From Candidatus Bathyarchaeota archaeon (GTDB lineage: Archaea > Thermoproteota > Bathyarchaeia > Bathyarchaeales > Bathyarchaeaceae), in the NCBI GenBank assembly GCA_029879825.1, contig JAOUPL010000061.1, positions 1 to 6,857 of the forward strand: a DNA stretch of 6,857 nucleotides, given 5' to 3'. The notes under the pieces were generated by a model that searched no databases, was not told the DNA's origin, and saw nothing but the letters and a program-made list of their open reading frames with translations. Of the stretch, positions 1 through 6,570 are shown one piece after another; the stretch's first letter is position 1; every line of letters begins with the position of its first letter. The translations under genes and the position numbers were made by a program.

Positions 1-1529
1 GCCTCAGCCAACTTAACGAAGTCGGGGACACTTTCCAATTCCACAGCGGAATATCTCCTGTCATAGAAGAGTCTCTGCCACTGGGCAACCATCCCTAACA
101 CCGAGTTATTCAGAACTACTACTGTCACCGGAATTTTCTCCACAACTGAGCAGGCGAGTTCTTGTTCAGTCATTCTGAAGCTTCCGTCACCCGCTATGTC
201 CACAACCGCGCATCCGGGACAGGCAACTTTAGCTCCGAGGGCCGCTGGGAAGCCGAAGCCCATGGTTCCTAATCCGCCTGAGCTGATGAAAGTCCTAGGT
301 TTATGCGTTTCAAAGTGAAGGGCTGCCCACATCTGATTTTGTCCAACTTCAGTGGTCAAAATAGCATTCACTGGTAATATTTTTCGAAGTTCCTTTATTA
401 GTAGCGGAGGCTTCAAGTCGCAGTCGCAGGGGTCCACCTCGCTTTGAAGCTGGTCCTTGAGTTCTTTAACTCTGCTAAACCACGGGGAGTTTCCTCTCTG
501 CTTTGACTGATGAACCAACAGTTGGTAGATCAGTCTTAACGTCTCCTTTGCTTCGGCTACGATCGGTACATCAACTTCCACGTTTTTCCCGATTTCCGCC
601 GCGTCTACGTCGATGTGAATAATCTTCGCATCTGGACAAAACTCGTCCAACGTTCCAGTGGTCCTATCTGAGAACCTTGTTCCCACCGCTAGGAGAACAT
701 CGGCTTCCAAGATCAGTTTATTTGCTGCGCGAGTTCCATGCATGCCTGCATTTCCGAGGGACAAGGGATGATTTTCAGGGAAGCATCCTTTTCCCATAAG
801 AGTTGTTGCTACAGGCATCATCAAAAGTTCGGCTAGCTCCAGAAGCTCGGGGGAGGCGTTTGAGATGATTACTCCTCCACCTGCCAGGACGATCGGACGC
901 TTTGCTTCGAGGAGGAGCTTAACTGCCTTTTTAACTTGGATTGGATGAGGCTCTGTTTTGGGTTTATAACCTCGAACCTCGATGTTGTCTGAAAAATCCA
1001 TTTCATCGATTTCCGTCTGAACATTTTTTGGGAGATCAATCAATGCTGGTCCAGGTCTGCCAGTTGTGGCCACGTGAAATGCTAACTTTACAGTTCTTGG
1101 AATCTCCGAAGCTTTTTTCACTTGACAATTATACTTCGTGATGGGCGTAGTTATTCCAATTATGTCTGCTTCTTGGAATGCGTCTCTGCCTATCATGTAT
1201 GAAGAGTTGGCGGAAAAAGTATTGACTTGACCAGTGAAAGCAATGACCGGCGAAGAGTCCAAGTAGGCGTTGGCTATGCCAGTAACCAGATTTGTCGCTC
1301 CGGGGCCTGACGTAGCCATGCAGACTCCTGGTCGTTCACTGGCGCGGGCGTAGCCATCAGCTGCGTGGGCTGCGCACTGTTCATGTCGAGTAAGGATGTG
1401 TCTTATTCCAGAATCGTATAGAACATCATGTATCGGGAGGATGGCTCCTCCAACTATTCCAAAGATTACTTCTACGTTTTGCCGTTTTAAGGCCTCTACA
1501 AGGGCTTGGGCGCCAGACATTTTAACCAT
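1..1529 (-). CDS. ilvB: Acetolactate synthase, large catalytic subunit (3'-truncated by window edge)
   Basis: Thiamine diphosphate enzyme that condenses two pyruvates to acetolactate, or pyruvate with 2-oxobutyrate, the first common step of valine/isoleucine/leucine synthesis; cytosolic. I read 509 codons before the left edge, against a usual 550-590, so roughly the last 40-80 residues are missing. Visible landmarks: the N-terminal FGIVGGAILP segment, the catalytic Glu50 in TRHEQCAAHAADGYAR, SGPGATNL, the RFSDRTTGTLDEF segment of the central domain, and the ThDP/Mg motif GDGSF (447-451) followed after 24 residues by NN (474-475), then GMVAQWQRLFY. The ATG at 1529 is chosen because GGAGGT lies 9 nt upstream; an ATG three codons later and a TTG two codons earlier are worse spaced. 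No frame break is apparent. It starts 2 nt after the stop of the leuA remnant, so the two were probably translationally coupled. The regulatory subunit ilvN is not in the window. Confidence 0.96.
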   Translation of the reverse strand, partial: MVKMSGAQALVEALKRQNVEVIFGIVGGAILPIHDVLYDSGIRHILTRHEQCAAHAADGYARASERPGVCMATSGPGATNLVTGIANAYLDSSPVIAFTGQVNTFSANSSYMIGRDAFQEADIIGITTPITKYNCQVKKASEIPRTVKLAFHVATTGRPGPALIDLPKNVQTEIDEMDFSDNIEVRGYKPKTEPHPIQVKKAVKLLLEAKRPIVLAGGGVIISNASPELLELAELLMMPVATTLMGKGCFPENHPLSLGNAGMHGTRAANKLILEADVLLAVGTRFSDRTTGTLDEFCPDAKIIHIDVDAAEIGKNVEVDVPIVAEAKETLRLIYQLLVHQSKQRGNSPWFSRVKELKDQLQSEVDPCDCDLKPPLLIKELRKILPVNAILTTEVGQNQMWAALHFETHKPRTFISSGGLGTMGFGFPAALGAKVACPGCAVVDIAGDGSFRMTEQELACSVVEKIPVTVVVLNNSVLGMVAQWQRLFYDRRYSAVELESVPDFVKLAE

Positions 1530-1531
1530 TT

Positions 1532-1899
1532 TCAAGATACCTCCGTTAACTGCAGTTTATTGTAGTTGGTCATCAGCACGTTCATGCCGCTGAGCGCGCG
1601 CGCGTCACTTTTCAGCACAGCATCTATGTCTCCTTTTACTCCTCTAGCGAAACTGTAGACCTCTGCCCTAAGCCCCTCTCTGACCATGAGTCTTATTGCA
1701 GTCATTTCTCCGTCAGAAGCCGCAGCGAAACCAGCTTCGATAACGTCTACTCCGAGTTTGTCTAGGCTTTTAGCTATTCTGAGTTTGTTTTCAGGGGTTA
1801 AGGAAACTCCAGGGGTTTGTTCACCGTCTCTGAGGGTAGTGTCAAAAATTCTTATCTTTTCGGGGAAGCTATTCGATAAAACGATACCCCATTTTTCAT
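1532..1899 (-). pseudogene. leuA: 2-isopropylmalate synthase remnant with internal deletion
   Basis: An unmistakable start of the LeuA/citramalate/homocitrate synthase family: KIRIFDTTLRDGEQTPGVS, then LDKLGVDVIEAGFAAASDG and RAEVYSFARGVKGDIDAVL. After about 85 conserved residues the barrel sequence stops, and the frame runs into DARALSGMNVLMTNY and a TGA at 1532-1534. The full enzyme is about 500 residues. I read the tail as the enzyme's own C-terminal helix, because it resembles the ASxRALxxxxNxLL ending of the regulatory domain; this comes from memory, not an alignment. The reading frame is open from 1963, but no ATG, GTG or TTG precedes DTTLRDGEQ. The likely original ATG (1899) is one base out of frame, and an extra C in the C-run near 1866-1869 would restore it. 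The metal-binding HxH and the rest of the barrel are missing, so it cannot be active. Which family member it was is less sure than the family. Confidence 0.8.
1539..1544 (-). promoter_or_regulatory. Ribosome binding site of ilvB inside the leuA remnant
   Basis: GGAGGT on the minus strand lies 9 nt before the ATG at 1529 and inside the last codons of the leuA remnant (TEVS-stop). It decides the ilvB start and shows that the end of the upstream gene was kept together with ilvB. Confidence 0.8.
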
Positions 1900-1929
1900 T
1901 CCTCGTTCCAGAGCAACAGCGAAGCCTTT

Positions 1930-1940
1930 GATATAAAAGC
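1930..1940. promoter_or_regulatory. Candidate TATA element(s) between divergent leuA-ilvB and ilvD
   Basis: The A/T block reads GATATAAAAGC on plus and GCTTTTATATC on minus, so it could serve either direction. On minus its centre is about 36 nt before the probable original leuA ATG (1899), matching the TATA-to-start distance seen for the cupin and SIS genes. On plus it would give a start near 1960 and a leader of about 48 nt for ilvD; the weaker TTATGTATC at 1956-1964 is an alternative ilvD box. This is recognition by eye, not a scored model. Confidence 0.45.
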
Positions 1941-1996
1941 TTTTCTGTGTCCTTGTTATGTATCTAACTTCTGATAACCTAAATGGAAATCCCATA

Positions 1997-2002
1997 GAGG
2001 GT
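1997..2002 (+). promoter_or_regulatory. Ribosome binding site of ilvD
   Basis: GAGGGT lies 5 nt before the TTG at 2008. A nearby ATG at 1983 ends after four codons and is not a start, so this site supports TTG initiation. Confidence 0.6.
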
Positions 2003-2007
2003 TAAAG

Positions 2008-3666
2008 TTGAGGAGCGATGTTATAAAACGAGGAATTGAAAGGGCTCCCCATAGAGCCTTACTAAAGGCCCTTGGAACCACAGATAACGACCTAGGCAAA
2101 CCATTCATCGCTGTAGTAAACAGTTTCACGACAGTGGTTCCAGGCCACGCTCACCTAAACCAGGTCGCCGACGCTGTAAAAGCTGGAGTCATGTCTGCTG
2201 GCGGAATGCCTTTTGAATTCAACACAATAGCCATCTGCGACGGACTGGCTATGGGCCACGAAGGAATGAAATATTCTTTACCGTCCCGAGAGCTGATTGC
2301 CGATTCAATTGAAGTCATGGTTCAAGCCCATAGGTTCGATGGGATGGTTTTGGTTACAAATTGCGACAAAATAACTCCTGGGATGCTGATGACCGCAGCT
2401 AGGCTCAACATTCCCGCAATCGTCGTGACTGGAGGTCCCATGCTTTCAGGCGTCTACAAAGGAAGGAGGATTGGTACAGCTTCGATGTTTGAGGCTGTTG
2501 GGGAAGTTGCGGCTGGTAAAATGAGTGAAGAAGAGTTGAAGACGCTTGAAGATCTTGCGTGTCCTAGCTACGGGTCGTGTAACGGCATGTTTACCGCCAA
2601 CACTATGGCCTGCGTGACCGAAGCTCTAGGTATGTCTCTGCCTGGCTGTGCTGCTCCTTCTGCTGTTGGCGCTGCTAGGCTAAGGATTGCTAAGGCGAGT
2701 GGAGAAAGGGTTGTTGAATTAGTAACGGAAGATTTGAAGCCGTTGGACATTCTGACTTCAGAAGCTTTTGAGAACGCCGTTATGGTGGATATGGCGTTGG
2801 GCGGCTCAACCAACACCGTGTTGCATCTTTCGGCAATGGCAAAAGAGGCTGAAGTTTCCTTACCTCTAACCCTTTTCGATGAACTGAGTAGACGAGTTCC
2901 TCACCTCTGTAATATGGTTCCCAGCGGGCCTTATACAATGGAAGATCTGGACGCAGCGGGTGGAATTCCAGCCGTTATGAAGGAGCTAAGTCCCCTCCTT
3001 CATTTAAACGCCGTCACTGTAACGGGAAAAACTGTTGAAGACAACATCGAACAGACAGTAGTCCTTGATGCAAATGTAATTCGCCCCTTAACTAACCCGG
3101 TTCATCCGGAGGGAGGCATCGCCATCCTTAAGGGGAACTTGGCACCGAAAAGTGCTGTGGTAAAAGCCACGGCCATATCACCTAAAATGCTTGTCCATAA
3201 AGGTCCGGCTAAGGTTTTCGACTCTGAAGAGGAAGCCATGAAAGCCATACTGAACAAAGAAATTCGGGAAGGAGACGTGGTTGTTATCCGTTACGAAGGA
3301 CCGAAGGGGGGGCCAGGAATGCGGGAAATGCTTTCTCCAACAGCCACCATAGCTGGAATGGGTCTAAGCGAGTCGGTTGCCCTAGTCACCGACGGAAGGT
3401 TTTCAGGAGCCACCAGAGGACCCTGTATAGGCCATGTGTCTCCCGAAGCAGCTGACGGCGGACCAATAGCCGTGTTAAGGAATGGAGACATGATTGAAAT
3501 TGATGTTCCGAAAAGAAAACTGAACGTAGAGTTAACCGATGAAGAGCTAAGAAACCGACTTAAGTCGTGGAAGCCGAAGCAACTAAAGGCTAGAAAGGGC
3601 TATCTTGTGCGGTATTCCCAGCTCGTTCAGCCCGCTCACATGGGAAGCGTTCTGGGAAAAGCTTAA
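2008..3666 (+). CDS. ilvD: Dihydroxy-acid dehydratase
   Basis: Dehydrates 2,3-dihydroxy-isovalerate and 2,3-dihydroxy-3-methylvalerate to the 2-oxo acids that precede valine/leucine and isoleucine; a cytosolic iron-sulfur enzyme of the IlvD/Edd family. It is 552 residues, the normal full length. Landmarks: MRSDVIKRGIERAPHRALL at the start; NSFTTVVPGH (38-47); CDGLAMGHEGMKYSLPSRE (77-95) with Mg ligand Asp78; NCDKITPGM (118-126) with cluster Cys119, Asp120 and the expected carbamylated Lys121; GSCNGMFTANTMAC (189-202) with cluster Cys191; REMLSP (439-444); DGRFSGATRGPC (462-473) with the probable catalytic Ser467. The VPGH segment has Gly where three-cysteine [2Fe-2S] enzymes such as the plant type have Cys, so I infer the oxygen-sensitive [4Fe-4S] class. 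It begins with TTG. It is divergent from leuA-ilvB and is followed after 40 nt by the hydrolase gene, with which it might be co-transcribed. Confidence 0.97.
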   Translation: MRSDVIKRGIERAPHRALLKALGTTDNDLGKPFIAVVNSFTTVVPGHAHLNQVADAVKAGVMSAGGMPFEFNTIAICDGLAMGHEGMKYSLPSRELIADSIEVMVQAHRFDGMVLVTNCDKITPGMLMTAARLNIPAIVVTGGPMLSGVYKGRRIGTASMFEAVGEVAAGKMSEEELKTLEDLACPSYGSCNGMFTANTMACVTEALGMSLPGCAAPSAVGAARLRIAKASGERVVELVTEDLKPLDILTSEAFENAVMVDMALGGSTNTVLHLSAMAKEAEVSLPLTLFDELSRRVPHLCNMVPSGPYTMEDLDAAGGIPAVMKELSPLLHLNAVTVTGKTVEDNIEQTVVLDANVIRPLTNPVHPEGGIAILKGNLAPKSAVVKATAISPKMLVHKGPAKVFDSEEEAMKAILNKEIREGDVVVIRYEGPKGGPGMREMLSPTATIAGMGLSESVALVTDGRFSGATRGPCIGHVSPEAADGGPIAVLRNGDMIEIDVPKRKLNVELTDEELRNRLKSWKPKQLKARKGYLVRYSQLVQPAHMGSVLGKA

Positions 3667-3695
3667 GCCTAAATTTCTTTATGGAAATAAAAGAT

Positions 3696-3700
3696 AGGTG
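3696..3700 (+). promoter_or_regulatory. Ribosome binding site that sets the hydrolase start
   Basis: AGGTG sits 6 nt before the ATG at 3707. A GTG at 3698 is in frame, but it is part of this site and has no site of its own at useful distance, so ATG is preferred. A TATA-like TTTATGG (3678-3684) about 26 nt before 3707 could instead give a leaderless message; the two readings compete. Confidence 0.6.
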
Positions 3701-3706
3701 TACTTC

Positions 3707-4588
3707 ATGAAACAAAAAGTAGAACCGGGTAAAATAAATGAAAACACCTATCTAATTGATATAAATATGCTTGGAATGGCAAAGATTACCAGCATGTTTG
3801 TGGTAAAGGGTAGAAAAACCGCCCTGATTGACGGGGGAACCTCTTCCGAAGCTCAGGGAATTATCAAGTCGCTAAGAGATTTTGGTTTGCTACCAGTTGA
3901 TTACATCATAATTTCACACTCACATTGGGATCATCACCAAGCAGTGCCAGCGCTTCTCAAAGAGATGTCAGGCAAAGAAGTGGAATTACTGGCGCATCCA
4001 AAGGCAATACCGCTCCTAGAAGATCCTTCAAAGGTTGGTTACGACTTTGGAACATACGACACCCTCCTGCCGATTAAGGGTGTGAAGCCAATAAAAGAGG
4101 GAGATGCTGTGGATCTTGGTGGAGTAGAGCTCCAAGTTATAGATACGCCTGGGCACACTCCTGACTCTATTTCTCTGCTGGATTCTAAGAATAGGAGTAT
4201 CTTTGTATCAGATGCTGTTGCAGACAAAACTGATGATACAACATGCCTACCTGCCATCATGCCGCCCTCATTTGACCCGGATACGTATGTCTCTACCCTT
4301 GAAAAATTGAAGTCGTTCGATTATGAAAGTATGTGCCTTGGTCACTATGGAATGTTCTACGGTCCCGATGTTAAGCATGTATTGGATGAGGCTAGGACTA
4401 TGTATGAGCAGGTGTGGAGATTCTTCGACGATAACGTTGACAAGCTAGTGGATCTCGAATGGATTACAAATAGTATGATAGAAAAGTTTATGCCGAATTC
4501 GAAAACCGTGAAGAGAATAGGAACGATGTTCGCCATGGCAGTGGTAAACTGGGCGATAGATGGTTACAAAATGTGTAAAAGGCTCTAA
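3707..4588 (+). CDS. Metallo-beta-lactamase-fold metal-dependent hydrolase
   Basis: A 293-residue single-domain protein of the MBL superfamily, glyoxalase II-like in motif layout; the substrate cannot be named. Numbered from the ATG: HSHWDHH (71-77) is the HxHxDH metal motif, TPGHTPDS contains the third-site His150, VSDA holds the bridging Asp169, and LGHYG supplies His213. The beta strand FVVKGRKTALIDGG (31-44) begins the fold. With all five motifs intact it should bind two metal ions and be active. After residue 215 come about 75 residues rich in helix (EARTMYEQVWRFFDD onward), longer than a bare MBL core and perhaps a dimer or substrate cap. No signal peptide is seen, so it is probably cytosolic. 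It lies 40 nt after ilvD on the same strand. A role with ilvD is not suggested by the family; a thioester or lactone hydrolase is possible. Confidence 0.88.
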   Translation: MKQKVEPGKINENTYLIDINMLGMAKITSMFVVKGRKTALIDGGTSSEAQGIIKSLRDFGLLPVDYIIISHSHWDHHQAVPALLKEMSGKEVELLAHPKAIPLLEDPSKVGYDFGTYDTLLPIKGVKPIKEGDAVDLGGVELQVIDTPGHTPDSISLLDSKNRSIFVSDAVADKTDDTTCLPAIMPPSFDPDTYVSTLEKLKSFDYESMCLGHYGMFYGPDVKHVLDEARTMYEQVWRFFDDNVDKLVDLEWITNSMIEKFMPNSKTVKRIGTMFAMAVVNWAIDGYKMCKRL

Positions 4589-4655
4589 AAAATGATATCA
4601 CGCGCGCACACGTATTCGAGGCCAACTTCCACGAACCTTTGGTCTCCTAGGGATT

Positions 4656-4676
4656 TTTCACAACTTTAACGTGAAA
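4656..4676 (+). repeat. Small inverted repeat upstream of the cupin gene
   Basis: TTTCAC and GTGAAA form perfect 6-bp arms around a 9-nt spacer, in the gap between the hydrolase stop and the cupin TATA box. It could be a weak operator or a weak stem after the T-run at 4654-4658, but the arms are short enough to arise by chance. Confidence 0.3.
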
Positions 4677-4690
4677 TGCACGCGCGAAGC

Positions 4691-4698
4691 TTAATAAT
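4691..4698 (+). promoter_or_regulatory. TATA box of the cupin gene
   Basis: TTAATAAT preceded by the purine-containing CGAAGC (a possible BRE) lies about 40 nt before the ATG at 4734. A transcript start near 4718-4722 and a short leader are expected. It implies the cupin is transcribed on its own, apart from the hydrolase 145 nt upstream. Confidence 0.55.
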
Positions 4699-4721
4699 TG
4701 TCATCTCCTAGTTGATTTCAA

Positions 4722-4727
4722 GAGGTG
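4722..4727 (+). promoter_or_regulatory. Ribosome binding site of the cupin gene
   Basis: GAGGTG ends 6 nt before the ATG at 4734. The in-frame GTG at 4725 is part of the site and is therefore not the start, the same arrangement as for the hydrolase gene. Confidence 0.7.
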
Positions 4728-4733
4728 GATAGG

Positions 4734-5075
4734 ATGAAATTTCTTCATTATCAAGACGTTGAAGCGATAGATGCGGAGGAAGATGCCTCAAAATTGAGGG
4801 TGCGGTGGCTTATTACAAAGGAGGTGGGGGCTGAAAACTTTGCAATGAGATTGTTCGAGATGGAAGCCGGAGGCCACAGTCCTTTTCACAGTCACCCTTG
4901 GGAACATGAAGTCTTCATCCTAGAAGGTAAGGGCCTTGCGGTTGGTGAGGGAGAAGAAAGAAAGTTTAGAGCTGGTGATGCCATCTTCATTCCTCCAAAT
5001 GAGAAACATCAGCTTAGAAACAACGGCAAGAAAACCATGAAGTTTCTCTGTCTCATACCATACGTACATAAGTGA
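4734..5075 (+). CDS. Small single-domain cupin protein
   Basis: A 113-residue protein that is one conserved beta-barrel cupin domain. Numbered from the ATG, motif 1 is GGHSPFHSHPWEHEVFILEG, with metal ligands His52 and His54 and either His58 or Glu59. Motif 2 is GDAIFIPPNEKHQLRN, with ligand His92. All expected metal positions are filled, so a mononuclear metal site is likely. Stand-alone cupins of this size include dioxygenases, sugar or keto-acid isomerases, ligand sensors and storage proteins, and the sequence does not choose among them. No DNA-binding domain or signal peptide is present. It has its own promoter, is flanked by CGCG-rich intergenic sequence, and converges on the SIS gene, whose stop is 78 nt away. 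The neighbouring sugar-isomerase-like gene makes a sugar-phosphate link imaginable but unproven. Confidence 0.88.
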   Translation: MKFLHYQDVEAIDAEEDASKLRVRWLITKEVGAENFAMRLFEMEAGGHSPFHSHPWEHEVFILEGKGLAVGEGEERKFRAGDAIFIPPNEKHQLRNNGKKTMKFLCLIPYVHK

Positions 5076-5153
5076 CGTGCGCGAACATCGGTAGATATTT
5101 TCCACGCTATGTTAGGAACTAAATCCATTGATAATCTTTAAATCTCAAGGTGT

Positions 5154-6308
5154 TTACTCAATTACGGAATGATACCAGTTTAGGATATATTCTGGTAGTT
5201 TAAGTCCCTTTAAACTTAGTCTTTCCGTCAACAAAATGGGAAGGCAACTTAGCACATAGGTTGCCCTCATGTAAAACCTCCTTGGTCGCCCAAGTTTAAC
5301 TCTCTCCTCTATAAGAATCTTTGAATCCGAATTTCTCTCAAGGGGTGAGCCTTTTCTTCCAGTCAAAGAGAGAACGGTTCCTCCTAAATCTCTAAACGTG
5401 TTGCTCCAATTGACCACGGGTTTGGTTTCGCCGGAGTAGGATATTAAGATTTCAAAATCTCCAGCCCTGGGGCGAGGAGTGTTGACGCCTCGTGCGATGT
5501 AGACGTTATCTCCTAGGAACTTTTTGATGTGGAACAATCTTATTGCAGTCATTTTAGCGACTTCTTCGGCAGTTCCTCTTCCGCCTAAGAACACGTCACT
5601 GCGCCTTTCTAGGAAATCAATGGAAACTTTGTAAGCTTCAGAATCAACGATTCTATCAACAATCTCTCCTAGGACAGGGGCTTCTTCATTGATCAGCTCA
5701 AAAACCCTCTCTACTGGACAGTCTTCGAATATACCTTCAGTCATCATTTGAAGCAGAAAGAGGCTTCCAAGCTCGAAAATGTCGCCCATTATGCCAGTTT
5801 CGCTGTAAGCATCGGATGATCCCTCTTTTCCCCTTCCCTCCACTTTGACTACATTACCGTATCTTTGAACGATGTTGGCAATTGAAGAATCGGGATTGGA
5901 AGTTATCAAGCCCATGGTAAATTTCTCGCTGTCTGTCTCTTTCAAGTATTCTTCCAAATCTTCGGCGAGGCTTTTTGGATCTTCGGTTTCGCCACTTCCA
6001 GAATTGATTAGAAGAATGATCTTTTTGTGCCTCTTCTCCAGTTTTGATGCGGCATCATACATCCCCCTTCCAGGGAATCCAACGTCCTCACGGGTGATCA
6101 CAACCTTGTGGTCTTTCATGGTGGCTATTTGACTCATGGCAACATTTAATGAATGTAGGGATCTGCCAGAACCGCCACAGACTATGCAATCAGCGGATCT
6201 CAAATCTTCGTATAATGGAAGCAAACTTTCCTTCTTCACTTTTAGAAGGTTGTCGCTGGTTCTGTTGACATATTCCACGCCAGAGATTTTCCGCCTAATT
6301 TTTGTCAC
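5154..6308 (-). CDS. Tandem SIS-domain protein related to 6-phospho-3-hexuloisomerase
   Basis: A 384-residue cytosolic protein made of two sugar-phosphate isomerase (SIS) domains. Domain 1 (about 35-200) has CGGSGRS (44-50), INSGSGETED (101-110), LITSNPDSSI and GIMGDIFEL (172-180). Domain 2 (about 225-355) has LGGRGTAEEVA (241-251), AIRLFH (255-260), TPRPRAGD and ISYSGETKPVV (289-299). These match the PHI order GxGRSG, AMRLMH, SGSGET, MGxxFE. PHI itself is a single domain of about 180-200 residues, so this is a duplication or fusion. Domain 1 keeps the MGxxFE Glu (179) but has Ala62 where PHI has His; domain 2 keeps His260 but has MRATYV (347-352) in place of MGxxFE. The start is GTG, forced by a stop two codons upstream; GGAGG directly abuts it, which is unusually close. 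A bacillithiol/GlmS-like or sugar-binding regulatory role is possible, and the actual substrate is unknown. Confidence 0.85.
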   Translation of the reverse strand: MTKIRRKISGVEYVNRTSDNLLKVKKESLLPLYEDLRSADCIVCGGSGRSLHSLNVAMSQIATMKDHKVVITREDVGFPGRGMYDAASKLEKRHKKIILLINSGSGETEDPKSLAEDLEEYLKETDSEKFTMGLITSNPDSSIANIVQRYGNVVKVEGRGKEGSSDAYSETGIMGDIFELGSLFLLQMMTEGIFEDCPVERVFELINEEAPVLGEIVDRIVDSEAYKVSIDFLERRSDVFLGGRGTAEEVAKMTAIRLFHIKKFLGDNVYIARGVNTPRPRAGDFEILISYSGETKPVVNWSNTFRDLGGTVLSLTGRKGSPLERNSDSKILIEERVKLGRPRRFYMRATYVLSCLPILLTERLSLKGLKLPEYILNWYHSVIE

Positions 6309-6345
6309 CCTCCATCAACGAAAATAAGAATGGTAGTGTGTACGT

Positions 6346-6351
6346 GTATAA
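6346..6351 (-). promoter_or_regulatory. Candidate TATA box of the SIS gene
   Basis: Minus-strand TTATAC (within GCATTATACACG) is centred about 40 nt before the GTG at 6308, the same distance as the cupin TATA box to its start. It predicts transcription from about 6322 with a leader of roughly 14 nt. A stronger A/T block (6441-6452, CCATATATTTTATATC on minus) could be an alternative farther upstream. Confidence 0.4.
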
Positions 6352-6454
6352 TGCACCACAGTCATATCTAGCACCTGACGTCTATAGTTACTTTTCATTA
6401 GGAAGAGCCTTCAGGGTGAAAAACTATTCATAATCATCTAGATATAAAATATAT

Positions 6455-6484
6455 GGAGACATCTCCCGCAAACTCCCCTTTTTT
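6455..6484 (+). terminator. Possible terminator-like hairpin plus T6
   Basis: GGAGA and TCTCC pair perfectly across 2 nt (a real hairpin would open one more pair), and CCCCTTTTTT ends at 6484. The 12-nt gap between stem and T-run is wider than a classical terminator, but archaeal termination needs mainly the T-run. No plus-strand gene is seen before it, so its purpose is unclear. Confidence 0.2.
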
Positions 6485-6570
6485 ATGAATACTCTATTAT
6501 ACAAGCATAGTTTTGCGACGTGCATAGGGACCCTTTTTAGAGCATATGTATGTACTCCGCCAATGCTCCC

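Noticed and set aside
1532..1899. A functional small protein rather than a leuA remnant
   Set aside because: No start codon precedes the conserved motif, and a barrel fragment without its metal-binding HxH and remaining strands could not fold as the enzyme.
1396..1931. Plus-strand open frames at 1396-1593 and 1686-1931
   Set aside because: They are antisense to ilvB and to the leuA remnant, whose family motifs on minus explain the sequence.
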